This document shows positions 17,189 through 25,806 of a stretch of DNA of 64,000 nt, piece by piece; the first letter of the stretch is position 1; each line of letters opens with the position of its first letter. Source of the stretch: Geosporobacter ferrireducens (lineage in GTDB: Bacteria; Bacillota; Clostridia; Peptostreptococcales; Thermotaleaceae). The stretch lies in contig NZ_CP017269.1 of NCBI RefSeq assembly GCF_001750685.1, positions 5,373,416 through 5,437,415 of the forward strand, written 5' to 3'. A model generated the notes under the pieces. It did no database searches and was not told where the DNA came from. It worked only from the letters and a program-made list of their open reading frames with translations. A program made the translations under genes and the position numbers.

Positions 17189-19090
17189 ATGAAAATAGCA
17201 TTTATAGCACCATATGAGGAGTTAGCTGACTTAGTAAAAGAAACCTCTCAACAAATGGAAATAGACTTGGATGTTTTTGAAGGCGCTTTTGAAGCTGGTG
17301 TTAAAATAGCAACGGTCCTTGAGAAAGAAGGATATGATATTATGATTAGTCGTGGTGCAACCTATTCTCTGATATCAAAAAGCGTTAAGGTGCCTGTTTT
17401 AAATTGTGCAATAACCTCTTTTGATATATTGTATGCAGTTGAGGAAGCCAGGAAGTTATCAAAAACAATAGGCCTTATTCTATCTGAATCCGTGGCTTTT
17501 AACGCACAACTATTATCGGAGATATTCCATGTGGACTTATTATACATGACTTCCTATGAAAAAAGTACAGAAGCAATTACCTTAGTAGAAAAAGCAGTAG
17601 AAGCAGGCGCTGAGGTAATCATAGGCGGAATTCTGACAAAACAGCATGTGGAATCATTAGGACGTCAGGGAGTACTACTTAAAACTGCACAGGAGACTGT
17701 AAGGCAAGTAATACAAAATGCAGTGGAAATCATTCACATTGCAAGACAGCAAATGCTAGAGGCGGAGAGAGTAAAGCAAATCATCCACTTTGCGCATGAA
17801 GGGATCATTGTTACTGATCCAGAAGGAATGGTTACAGTATTTAATCCTGCAGCAGAAAAAATTATGGATATTAAGGCGTCGGATATAATAGGTAATAGAG
17901 CAGATCAATTTATTCCTACTACGGGTTTGATCAAGGTATTACATACAGGAGAAAGTCAGGTTGGAGAGATTCAAAAACATAATAATAGTACGATTATAGC
18001 GAATAGAATACCGATTATTATAAAAGATAAGGTGCAAGGCGCCGTAGCTACTTTTAAAGATATAAGTGAAATTCAGGATATTGAAATGAAAATTCGTTCG
18101 GAAATATACAAAAAGGGCCTGGTTGCTAAATATACTTTAGAACATTTTGTAGGAAAGAGTGAATCTGTAAAAAAATTGCTATCAAAAGCTAAAAAGTATG
18201 CTGCTTCAGATTCTACGGTCCTGATTCATGGTGAATCCGGCACTGGAAAAGAAATTTTGGCTCAAGGCATTCATAATGAGAGCAAAAGAAAGAACTATCC
18301 TTTTGTTGCAGTGAATTGTTCTGCAATACCGGAGCATCTATTAGAAAGTGAACTTTTTGGGTATGATGAAGGTGCTTTTACCGGTGCCAAAAAAGGTGGA
18401 AAGATGGGACTTTTTGAATTGGCACATAAAGGTACTATTTTTTTAGATGAAATAGGCTCTATGTCAAAGAACTTGCAAGGAAGCTTGCTCAGGGTTTTGC
18501 AAGAAAAAGAAGTTTGGCGCGTTGGCTCCAATAGAGTTGTTCAAATTGATGTACGCGTTATTGCTGCAACGAATAGAGATTTGCTTAAAGAGGTGGAAAA
18601 AGATTTATTTAGGAGAGATCTTTATTATAGGCTGAATGTTTTGAAGCTGCAAACCGTACCCCTTCGAGAGAGAAAAGAAGACATTCGTGAATTGTTGGAA
18701 TATTTTATAGAGAACTATGCTGATCAGAAATTTATTCAAATTAATTCTGATTTTATCAGTAAACTAACAGAATATCATTGGCCTGGAAATGTAAGGGAAT
18801 TGCAAAGCTTTGTTGAAAGATTGGTTTTGCTGGGAGACGAAGAGGACTCTGAAAACATTTTATTTGATTTTGTTGATAAGCAAATTAATTATAACAGTGA
18901 TGATCAAAAAATGTGTTTGAAAGATACTTTCAACATAAAAAAAGATACGTTAAGAGAGATGGAAAAGGAAATTATTTTAAAAACTTATATAGAATATGGA
19001 GAAAATATGACAGTTACAGCTGAAATGCTGGGAATGAGTCGTACCACAATGTGGAAAAAGCTAAAGGAATATAAAATGTTAAGAAAATAA
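17189..19090 (+). CDS. Sigma-54-dependent activator with PrpR-type N-terminal sensor and PAS domain
   Basis: Enhancer-binding protein that opens sigma-54 promoters. Residues 1 to 190 are a PrpR_N-like sensor domain (MKIAFIAPYEELADL, then SRGATYSLISKSVKVPV), residues 195 to 305 a PAS domain (HFAHEGIIVTDPEGMVTVFN), residues 320 to 550 the AAA+ domain with Walker A GESGTGKE, sigma-54 contact loop GAFTGA, Walker B GTIFLDEI and the arginine-finger region; the C-terminus is a Fis-type helix-turn-helix (TVTAEMLGMSRTTMWKKL). I use the ATG at 17189 rather than the overlapping GTG at 17186. A consensus sigma-54 promoter lies 86 bases downstream, before malic enzyme and larA, which are its likely targets. 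Confidence 0.95.
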   Translation: MKIAFIAPYEELADLVKETSQQMEIDLDVFEGAFEAGVKIATVLEKEGYDIMISRGATYSLISKSVKVPVLNCAITSFDILYAVEEARKLSKTIGLILSESVAFNAQLLSEIFHVDLLYMTSYEKSTEAITLVEKAVEAGAEVIIGGILTKQHVESLGRQGVLLKTAQETVRQVIQNAVEIIHIARQQMLEAERVKQIIHFAHEGIIVTDPEGMVTVFNPAAEKIMDIKASDIIGNRADQFIPTTGLIKVLHTGESQVGEIQKHNNSTIIANRIPIIIKDKVQGAVATFKDISEIQDIEMKIRSEIYKKGLVAKYTLEHFVGKSESVKKLLSKAKKYAASDSTVLIHGESGTGKEILAQGIHNESKRKNYPFVAVNCSAIPEHLLESELFGYDEGAFTGAKKGGKMGLFELAHKGTIFLDEIGSMSKNLQGSLLRVLQEKEVWRVGSNRVVQIDVRVIAATNRDLLKEVEKDLFRRDLYYRLNVLKLQTVPLRERKEDIRELLEYFIENYADQKFIQINSDFISKLTEYHWPGNVRELQSFVERLVLLGDEEDSENILFDFVDKQINYNSDDQKMCLKDTFNIKKDTLREMEKEIILKTYIEYGENMTVTAEMLGMSRTTMWKKLKEYKMLRK

Positions 19091-19093
19091 ACG

Positions 19094-19138
19094 AACAATA
19101 AAACGAACGTCAACTTAGTTAACGTTCGTTTTATTGTT
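19094..19138 (+). terminator. Hairpin terminator after sigma-54 activator gene
   Basis: 17-bp perfect stem (AACAATAAAACGAACGT and complement) with an 11-base loop, followed by TCTTCTT. It separates the activator from the promoter it probably serves. Confidence 0.8.
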
Positions 19139-19175
19139 TCTTCTTAATAAAGCAAGCATATTACTTTAGAATATG

Positions 19176-19191
19176 TTGGCATATATATTGC
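19176..19191 (+). promoter_or_regulatory. Sigma-54 promoter (-24/-12) upstream of malic enzyme
   Basis: TTGGCATATATATTGC: the GG and GC doublets are separated by exactly 10 bases, as in the consensus TGGCACN5TTGC. Transcription would start near 19203, about 370 bases before the malic enzyme start and upstream of two tiny ORFs. The gene just upstream encodes a sigma-54 activator, which supports function. Confidence 0.8.
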
Positions 19192-19343
19192 GTGTATAAA
19201 TCCAAATGATTGCGCAAAATCTTTAATAAAGAATTTATATAGTCAATTTTTGCTGCAAATATTTTACCGCAAGGTTCCTAATCGTTATCCAAATTTTGCA
19301 TAAAAATTATAGTTATATTATTATATAAGGAAGGGGGTTGTAT

Positions 19344-19433
19344 ATGAGGATGATAATTGTAAAAAAAATTTTGACTGCCCAACAGGGCTACAGACTGTTG
19401 GATAAAAAATATTACAGAACTGGAAACGTATAG
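19344..19433 (+). CDS. Candidate small ORF, 29 residues
   Basis: A 29-codon ORF beginning MRMIIVKKILTAQQ has an unusually strong ribosome site (AAGGAAGGGGG, about 5 bases before the ATG) and lies in the leader between the sigma-54 promoter and malic enzyme. It is basic, with a Lys/Tyr-rich tail (DKKYYRTGN). I do not recognise it; it could be a leader peptide, a small protein or the remnant of a larger gene. Confidence 0.4.
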   Translation: MRMIIVKKILTAQQGYRLLDKKYYRTGNV

Positions 19434-19517
19434 ATGCAGTTAAGTTCAGAACATATTATAGGTATTATTCATACAGGAGAATTTATATTTTATCTGGAAG
19501 AATCAAGAAGCAATTAA
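19434..19517 (+). CDS. Candidate small ORF, 27 residues, abutting the previous one
   Basis: Begins on the base after the preceding stop (TAGATG), so it could be translated by reinitiation. The product starts MQLSSEHIIGIIHTGEF. No recognised family. The pair could also be one decayed gene interrupted by a stop. Confidence 0.25.
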   Translation: MQLSSEHIIGIIHTGEFIFYLEESRSN

Positions 19518-19573
19518 AAAAGAAGGTCATAAACCTTTATTATAAAATTAAATGATGATGTGGAGGATGTAAA

Positions 19574-20746
19574 ATGGATATTAAAAAAGAAGCAATAAAA
19601 AAGCATGGAGAGTGGAAAGGAAAAATAGAAGTTGTTAGTACTGTTCCCCTTGGAAATAAGCAGGATCTGTCTTTAGCTTATACTCCCGGTGTAGCAGAAC
19701 CTTGTCTCGAAATAGAAAAGGACAGAAACCTAGCTTATGAATATACGAGAAAATGGAACCTCGTTGCTGTTGTCACAGACGGAACAGCAGTTTTAGGATT
19801 AGGAGATATTGGTCCAGAAGCGGCTATGCCGGTAATGGAAGGAAAATGTGTGTTATTTAAAACCTTTGCTGATGTGGATGCATTCCCAATCCTTATTGAT
19901 ACAAAGGATACAGAAAAAATTATTGAAACAGTAAAGCTAATTTCTCCAACCTTTGGTGGAATAAATTTAGAAGATATTGGTGCGCCAAGATGTTTTGAAA
20001 TTGAGGAAAGACTTAAAAAAGAATTAAATATTCCTGTGTTTCATGATGATCAACACGGAACAGCAATTGTGGTAATTGCAGGGGTTATCAATGCATTAAG
20101 GCTAGTGAAGAAAGATGTGGAGGATATAGCGGTTGTTGTAAATGGAGCAGGGGCTGCAGGAACTGCGATCACAAATATGTTGATCAATTTAGGTGTAAAA
20201 GACATCTTATTATGCGACAGACAGGGAATACTTTATCCTGGAGCTCCTGATAATGATCCGCACAAGGAAGACATGGCAAAGATAACAAATAAGAACAAAA
20301 AACAAGGATTATTAAAAGATGCCATGGAAGGAGCCGATGTATTTATCGGAGTTTCCGCAGCAAATACGGTAACAGAGGAAATGGTTAAGAGAATGAATCG
20401 TGATGCAATTGTTTTTGCAATGGCTAATCCTGTTCCGGAGATTATGCCTGACTTGGCAAAGAGAGCTGGTGCCAGAGTAGTAGGAACCGGAAGATCTGAT
20501 TTTCCAAATCAAGTAAATAATGTTCTTGCTTTCCCTGGTGTATTTAGAGGTGCATTAGATGTTAGGGCAAAAGAAATCAATGAAGAGATGAAATTAGCTG
20601 CAGCGCAAGCGATTGCAGCGTTAATTGCTGAGGAAGACCTTCATGAAGAATATATTATACCTGATGCATTCGACCTGAGAGTGGCTGACAAAATCGCGAA
20701 AGCTGTAGCACAAGCAGCAATAGACACAAAGGTTAGTCGGATCTAG
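19574..20746 (+). CDS. Malic enzyme, oxaloacetate-decarboxylating malate dehydrogenase
   Basis: Oxidative decarboxylation of malate to pyruvate and CO2 with NAD(P)+. Short bacterial malic enzyme of 390 residues. YTPGVAEPCLEIEKD (active-site region), VVTDGTAVLGLGDIGPEA, metal-binding VFHDDQHGTAIVVIAG, and the Rossmann glycine motif VVVNGAGAAGTAITNML are all present, then FAMANPVPEI and GRSDFPNQVNNVLAFPG. The start has TGGAGGATG upstream. First main gene downstream of the sigma-54 promoter, with larA 41 bases behind it; together they suggest interconversion of C3/C4 hydroxy acids (lactate, malate) and pyruvate under control of the PrpR-type activator. Confidence 0.96.
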   Translation: MDIKKEAIKKHGEWKGKIEVVSTVPLGNKQDLSLAYTPGVAEPCLEIEKDRNLAYEYTRKWNLVAVVTDGTAVLGLGDIGPEAAMPVMEGKCVLFKTFADVDAFPILIDTKDTEKIIETVKLISPTFGGINLEDIGAPRCFEIEERLKKELNIPVFHDDQHGTAIVVIAGVINALRLVKKDVEDIAVVVNGAGAAGTAITNMLINLGVKDILLCDRQGILYPGAPDNDPHKEDMAKITNKNKKQGLLKDAMEGADVFIGVSAANTVTEEMVKRMNRDAIVFAMANPVPEIMPDLAKRAGARVVGTGRSDFPNQVNNVLAFPGVFRGALDVRAKEINEEMKLAAAQAIAALIAEEDLHEEYIIPDAFDLRVADKIAKAVAQAAIDTKVSRI

Positions 20747-20787
20747 CAGATCAGGATTCAAAATTAATTTCAGAAGGAAGGATTAGA

Positions 20788-22041
20788 ATGGAATTTATAT
20801 TGGGGTTCGATAAGAAAACCATGACATTTAAGATTGATCAAAATAATTTAATGACTGTATTAGAGCCAAATAAGATCAACATAGAAAGCAGCGGCGTTGC
20901 AGAGGTTAAAAGGTCTCTGCTTGAGCCGATCGGATCACCTAGACTAAAGGAGATTTTAAAAACAGGAGAAAAAGTTGTTATTATTACGAGTGATATTACA
21001 AGGCCGATGCCGAGCAAAGTTGTTTTGCCGATACTTTTAGAGGAACTTTATGAAGCTAATATTTCTGACAAAGATATCAAAATCGTATTTGCTCTTGGAA
21101 GTCACAGAAAGCATACAGAAGAGGAAAAGAAGTACCTTGTAGGGGAAGCTATTTATGAAAGAATTGAATGTATTGATTCTGATGTAGAAAATTGCATAAA
21201 TCTTGGACAAACTTCCCTGGGTACACCTGTAAATATCTTTAAGCCTGTGGCAGAAGCAGACAGAAGAATCTGCTTAGGCAATATAGAATATCATTATTTT
21301 GCAGGATACAGCGGCGGGGCAAAGGCAATCATGCCTGGTGTTGCCACCAGAGAAGCTATTCAAGCCAACCACAGTATGATGGTAAGAAAAGATGCAAAAG
21401 CAGGAACTTTAGAGGACAATCCTCTCAGAAGAGATATTGATGAAATATCAAACTTTTTATCAATTGATTTTATACTCAATGTAGTCCTTGATGAGAAAAA
21501 GAATATTATCAAATCTGTAGCAGGACATTATTTGGAAGCCCATAGAGAAGGCTGTAAATTCCTAGACCAGTTATATAAAATCTACATGGAGCAGCCAGCA
21601 GATATTGTAGTTGTTTCACCTGGAGGTTTTCCAAAAGATATAAATGTGTACCAAGCACAAAAAGCATTGGATAATGCCCAACACGCTGTTAGGGATGGAG
21701 GAATTATTATATTGGTAGCATCCTGTAAGGAAGGGCTAGGAGAACACACCTTTGAACGTTGGATGACTACCTCAAACTCTCCGGAAGAAATGATTGTTAA
21801 TATACAAAAAAAATTTGAATTGGGGGGGCATAAGGCAGCTGCAATTGCCATGGTGCATCAGCGGGCAAGGATATTCCTGGTTTCCGATTTAGAGGATGAT
21901 TTTGTAAGGAAGATATTCCTTGAACCTTATAAAGAGGTAGAAACTGCATTGAAAAGTGCCTACAGTATTTTAGGAGAAGATGCAAAGGTTTTGGTGATGC
22001 CTTATGGCGGATCAACATTACCTGTAGTCAACAAGGCTTAG
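20788..22041 (+). CDS. larA: LarA-family nickel-dependent lactate racemase
   Basis: Interconverts D- and L-lactate or a related 2-hydroxy acid using the nickel-pincer nucleotide covalently held by Lys. The family histidines can be seen: FALGSHRKHTEEE, GNIEYHYFAGYSGGAKAIMP and IQANHSMM, with the Lys of GGAKAIMPG a good candidate for cofactor attachment. The C-terminal domain follows from about residue 270 (DIVVVSPGGFPKDINVYQAQ). The length of 417 is normal. The cofactor-making genes larB, larC and larE are not in the window. LarA homologues vary in substrate, so lactate is the default and not proven. Operon partner of malic enzyme. Confidence 0.88.
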   Translation: MEFILGFDKKTMTFKIDQNNLMTVLEPNKINIESSGVAEVKRSLLEPIGSPRLKEILKTGEKVVIITSDITRPMPSKVVLPILLEELYEANISDKDIKIVFALGSHRKHTEEEKKYLVGEAIYERIECIDSDVENCINLGQTSLGTPVNIFKPVAEADRRICLGNIEYHYFAGYSGGAKAIMPGVATREAIQANHSMMVRKDAKAGTLEDNPLRRDIDEISNFLSIDFILNVVLDEKKNIIKSVAGHYLEAHREGCKFLDQLYKIYMEQPADIVVVSPGGFPKDINVYQAQKALDNAQHAVRDGGIIILVASCKEGLGEHTFERWMTTSNSPEEMIVNIQKKFELGGHKAAAIAMVHQRARIFLVSDLEDDFVRKIFLEPYKEVETALKSAYSILGEDAKVLVMPYGGSTLPVVNKA

Positions 22042-22065
22042 TAAAGTAGTGTTGTCAAGTCAGCA

Positions 22066-22100
22066 GAAAGCAGGGAGGTTAGTAATATTTCTCTGCTTTC
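22066..22100 (+). terminator. Hairpin terminator after larA
   Basis: Stem GAAAGCAGGG / CTCTGCTTTC (G-U pair included) with a 15-base loop, followed by CTATTTAT. Confidence 0.6.
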
Positions 22101-22218
22101 CTATTTATGAGTGGATGATTTAATTAGAGTTGATTATAATAAGATTATATGTACATACAGCGTCTTAACTATTGTATAAAATGATGAAGATAAATATTAA
22201 TTAAAGGCGGTACAATTT

Positions 22219-23346
22219 ATGACGGGTAATTCTGAAATTTTATATCATGTAAGCAAGGGTGTCGGTTGGATCAAATTTAATCGCTCCCATGCGTTAAATG
22301 CACTTTCCTTTGAGATGATTGAGAGCCTGTATAAAGTTTTGCAGAAATGGAAAAATGATGACTGCGTAGCCATTATTTGTATCGAAGGGGAAGGCGACAA
22401 GGCTTTTTGTGCAGGAGGGGATGTAAGAGCATTATATGACTTAAGAGATTCTAATGTTGAAGAATATGCCCTAAAGTTTTTTTCTATGGAATATCGTATG
22501 AATATGACCATGCATACCTATCCAAAACCCATACTGGCTTATATAAATGGCATTGTCATGGGTGGGGGCGTAGGTGTTTCCATGGGAGCAAGCCACAGAA
22601 TCATTACAGAGAAAACGAAATGGGCAATGCCAGAGATGAACATTGGTCTATATCCTGATGTAGGGGGCAGTTATTTTTTAACGAGAATGCCAGGTTATGT
22701 TGGTCGTTATTTGGCATTAACTTCTGTTACGATTGGGCCAGTTGATGTTTTATATGCAGGTGCTGCAGACTATTTTATCGATAGCCGTGCATGGGGTGAT
22801 GTTAAGGCTGTAATCGAAGGAATGACTTGGATTAAGGATTCTGCAGAGCTGCAGTTAAATGTTTTGCTTGCTGTATCCCAGCAAGTGATATCCTCTAAAA
22901 ATTTTCAGATGAATTTATTAAATGAATCTACCTTAGCTTTGACTGAAGAAAAAATAACAGAGCATTTTGCCCTTGAAAGAATTGAGGATATTATTTCCAG
23001 ATTAGAAGCATCCGCAGAAAATGGAGATCTTTGGGCAAAGGAGACTTTAGATATACTGCTGGAAAAATCGCCTACTTCTTTAAAAGTGACCCTTCAGCAG
23101 CTTATAAAAGGTGAAAAAAAGAATTTGTTCGATTGTTTTATGATGGAATTAGAGATGAGCATGAATTTTATGAAGAGCCACGATTTCTATGAGGGCGTTA
23201 GAGCTGTATTAGTAGATAAGGATAGAATGCCCAGATGGAAGCCGAAGACTCTGTCAGATGTAGCAGAAGAAGATATATCTGCATTTTTTACATACCGCTG
23301 GAAAAATGGACAAAATCCATTAGAAGAGTTTTCTTCAATGTTCTAG
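22219..23346 (+). CDS. Enoyl-CoA hydratase/isomerase family protein, 3-hydroxyisobutyryl-CoA hydrolase-like
   Basis: Crotonase-superfamily acyl-CoA enzyme of the ECH_2 subgroup, whose named member hydrolyses 3-hydroxyisobutyryl-CoA in valine breakdown. Oxyanion-hole segments are CAGGDVRALYDL (about residue 65) and GIVMGGGVGVSMGASHRI; the catalytic acidic region is MPEMNIGLYPDVGGSYFLTR, and the C-terminal extension from about 230 to 375 distinguishes this subgroup from plain hydratases. The length of 375 fits. Ribosome site AAAGGCGG. Stands alone between terminators; no other valine-catabolic gene is visible, so the physiological substrate is uncertain. Confidence 0.87.
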   Translation: MTGNSEILYHVSKGVGWIKFNRSHALNALSFEMIESLYKVLQKWKNDDCVAIICIEGEGDKAFCAGGDVRALYDLRDSNVEEYALKFFSMEYRMNMTMHTYPKPILAYINGIVMGGGVGVSMGASHRIITEKTKWAMPEMNIGLYPDVGGSYFLTRMPGYVGRYLALTSVTIGPVDVLYAGAADYFIDSRAWGDVKAVIEGMTWIKDSAELQLNVLLAVSQQVISSKNFQMNLLNESTLALTEEKITEHFALERIEDIISRLEASAENGDLWAKETLDILLEKSPTSLKVTLQQLIKGEKKNLFDCFMMELEMSMNFMKSHDFYEGVRAVLVDKDRMPRWKPKTLSDVAEEDISAFFTYRWKNGQNPLEEFSSMF

Positions 23347-23354
23347 TTAAAGCA

Positions 23355-23384
23355 TAAAACAGCGTCCAAAAGGGCGCTGTTTTA
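23355..23384. terminator. Bidirectional terminator between convergent genes
   Basis: 13-bp stem TAAAACAGCGTCC / GGGCGCTGTTTTA with loop AAAA (one G-U pair) in the 49-base gap between the hydrolase gene and the end of citrate synthase. Confidence 0.85.
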
Positions 23385-23395
23385 TAGTAAACGGA

Positions 23396-24757
23396 TTATT
23401 TCTTTCTCTCTGCTAAAAGGGTATAGGCAATGTTTGGACCGGTGTTGGCGTAAGCAGGACGAATGATTTTATTATCACATACCAGCTGCTCAATCCGGTG
23501 CGCACACCAACCTGAAATTCGTGCGGCTGCAAACAGCGGTGTATATAATTCAGGCGGAATATTCAACAGCTCATAAACAAAGCCGGAATATAAATCTACG
23601 TTAGCACAGATGGTAAAATCTTCTCCCTTGAGTTCTTTAAATAATTCTAGTGATAACTCTTCGATATTTTTGTATAAATTAAATTCTTCAACACGATCCT
23701 TTTCTATTGCCAATTCCAAAGCTTTACTTTTTAGCAATACTGCTCTGGGATCTGATTTTGTATAGATAGCGTGACCCATACCATAGATCAAGCCTTCTCC
23801 ACTAAAGGCTTCTTTTCTAATAATCTTCCATAAATAATCCTTTAATTGATCCCGATTGCCAGTATCGGACACATTAGCCTTAATATCTTCAATCATTTCA
23901 CGAACCCTAATATTAGCACCACCGTGTTTAGGCCCTTTTAGGGAACCGACAGCTGCAGTGATGGCAGAATAAGTGTCTGTTCCTGATGAGGATACTACGT
24001 GGGTTGCAAAAGCAGAATTATTTCCACCCCCATGTTCTGCGTGAATGACAAAGGATAAATCCAGAATTTCTGCTTCTGTAGAAGAGTATTTATTATTCGG
24101 ACGAATCATAAATAAAATATTTTCAGCAGTACCGATCCCTTTTTGCGGTGAATGGATGAATAAACTCTTTTTGTTGAAATAATGTGCCTTTGCCTGATAA
24201 CCATAAGATATTATCGTTGGAAAACGAGCAATTAGCTGAATGCATTGTCTTAGTACATTTGAAATGCTGGTATCGTCTGGATTTTCATCCTGTGAATAGA
24301 GTACCAGGATACTTCTTTGCAATTTATTCATGATATCTTTGCTGGGGATTTTTAAAATCATATTTTCTGTAAAGCTGCCAGGCAACTCCCGTTCTTCATC
24401 TAAAATCCGGTTAAATTCCTCTAATTCCAGCTTGGAGGGCAGCACGCCGAATAAGAGTAAATAAATACACTCTTCAAAACCTCTTCTTTTTTCATTTTGA
24501 AATCCTGAAACGAAGTCTTCGAGATTGATACCTCTGTAATAAAGCTTTCCTGCTGCAGGAACCTTTACCTGATTTACCAGTTCATAGCCCTGAACGTTGC
24601 CTACACTAGTAAGCCCGACAATGACACCGGTTCCATTCTCATTGCGGAGGCCCCTCTTTACATTATGTTGTTTGTACAAATCTGGATGAATAAAATTGTT
24701 TTTTTCGGCCAATTCGGCTAATCGGGAATAAGCGCGATCATGAAATAAACTGGTCAT
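23396..24757 (-). CDS. Citrate synthase
   Basis: Condenses acetyl-CoA and oxaloacetate to citrate. The catalytic triad is intact: His in VIHAEHGGGNNSAF (about residue 235), His in GMGHAIYTKSDPRA (about 325) and Asp in CANVDLYSGFVYELL. The ligand region KGPKHGGANIRVREM is also conserved. 453 residues, longer than the 370-residue Bacillus type because of an N-terminal extension of about 90 residues; this matches the longer citrate synthases of Clostridia. Last gene of the acn-icd-cs operon, 12 bases after icd, with good GGAGG spacing. A 2-methylcitrate role is possible but the TCA context argues for citrate. Confidence 0.94.
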   Translation of the reverse strand: MTSLFHDRAYSRLAELAEKNNFIHPDLYKQHNVKRGLRNENGTGVIVGLTSVGNVQGYELVNQVKVPAAGKLYYRGINLEDFVSGFQNEKRRGFEECIYLLLFGVLPSKLELEEFNRILDEERELPGSFTENMILKIPSKDIMNKLQRSILVLYSQDENPDDTSISNVLRQCIQLIARFPTIISYGYQAKAHYFNKKSLFIHSPQKGIGTAENILFMIRPNNKYSSTEAEILDLSFVIHAEHGGGNNSAFATHVVSSSGTDTYSAITAAVGSLKGPKHGGANIRVREMIEDIKANVSDTGNRDQLKDYLWKIIRKEAFSGEGLIYGMGHAIYTKSDPRAVLLKSKALELAIEKDRVEEFNLYKNIEELSLELFKELKGEDFTICANVDLYSGFVYELLNIPPELYTPLFAAARISGWCAHRIEQLVCDNKIIRPAYANTGPNIAYTLLAERKK

Positions 24758-24769
24758 TGTACAAGCCTC

Positions 24770-25792
24770 CTATGCATTGATATGATTTTTTATTGTCAAC
24801 ATGTGATCGATAATAGCATTGGACATTTCTGTTGTTGTAGCATTTCCACCTAGATCCTTTGTGATATATTTTCTTTGCCCGATGACTTCCTTTACAGCTT
24901 TACAGATCAAATCGGATTTGTTTTTTTCTCCCAGGTATTCCAACATCATTGCACCAGATAGAATAATTGCCGTAGGGTTGGCTATGTTTTTTCCGGCAAT
25001 GTCAGGCGCACTGCCATGAACCGCTTCAAATATGGCCATGTTATTTCCTACATTTGCACCTGGAACTAATCCTAAACCACCAACTAGACCCGCACATAGA
25101 TCGGATAGAATATCGCCATACAGGTTTGTCGTTACAATTACTTCAAATTGTGCCGGATTCATGACCAGCTGCATGCACATATTGTCAACAATTACCTCTT
25201 GGAGTTGAATCTGCGGATACTCTTTTGAAACCTCCCTAGCACAGGCTAGAAATAGTCCGTCGGTCAGTTTCATAATGTTGGCTTTATGGACCACGGCAAC
25301 TTTTGATTTGTTATTTGTTTTTGCATACTCAAAGGCAGCTTTGATAATCCTTCTGGAACCTTTTTCTGATATCTGTTTTGTAGCTTCGGCAGTAGTTGGT
25401 GTTGTCATTTTTTCAATACCGATATATAAATCTTCTGTATTTTCACGGAAGATGACAAGATCAATATTTGAAAAGGGAACCTTTATTCCAGGAAGTGTTT
25501 TCACAGGGCGAATATTTGCATATAAATCATATTTCTTCCGAAAGTGTACATTAATGCTCTGGAATCCTTTGCCGATAGGCGTTGTGATAGGACCCTTTAA
25601 AGCAATTTTATTTTTTTCAAGACTTTCAAACACGTTTTCAGGGATGAGTGTACCTTCCTGCTCATATACTTCTAATCCTGCATTAACAATCTCCCAATTA
25701 ACGGGGACAGATGTGGCCGCTATAACATTTTTTGCGGCATCAACGATTTCTGGGCCAATACCATCTCCTGGTATAAGTGTAAGTTTATACAT
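24770..25792 (-). CDS. icd: Isocitrate dehydrogenase, NAD-dependent type
   Basis: Oxidative decarboxylation of isocitrate to 2-oxoglutarate. Beta-decarboxylating dehydrogenase fold: GDGIGPEIVDAAKN at the N-terminus, the isocitrate-binding pattern Ser-x-Asn-x-x-x-Arg in QSINVHFRKKYDLYANIRPV, RENTEDLYIGIE, the metal-binding DILSDLCAGLVGGLGL and the cofactor motif HGSAPDIAGKNIANPTA. The Ser-Asn-Arg pattern favours isocitrate over isopropylmalate, as does the operon with aconitase and citrate synthase. 340 residues, the size of the short NAD-type enzymes. Ribosome site AAAGGAAGG. Confidence 0.92.
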   Translation of the reverse strand: MYKLTLIPGDGIGPEIVDAAKNVIAATSVPVNWEIVNAGLEVYEQEGTLIPENVFESLEKNKIALKGPITTPIGKGFQSINVHFRKKYDLYANIRPVKTLPGIKVPFSNIDLVIFRENTEDLYIGIEKMTTPTTAEATKQISEKGSRRIIKAAFEYAKTNNKSKVAVVHKANIMKLTDGLFLACAREVSKEYPQIQLQEVIVDNMCMQLVMNPAQFEVIVTTNLYGDILSDLCAGLVGGLGLVPGANVGNNMAIFEAVHGSAPDIAGKNIANPTAIILSGAMMLEYLGEKNKSDLICKAVKEVIGQRKYITKDLGGNATTTEMSNAIIDHMLTIKNHINA

Positions 25793-25806
25793 AAAATCAC
25801 CTTCCT

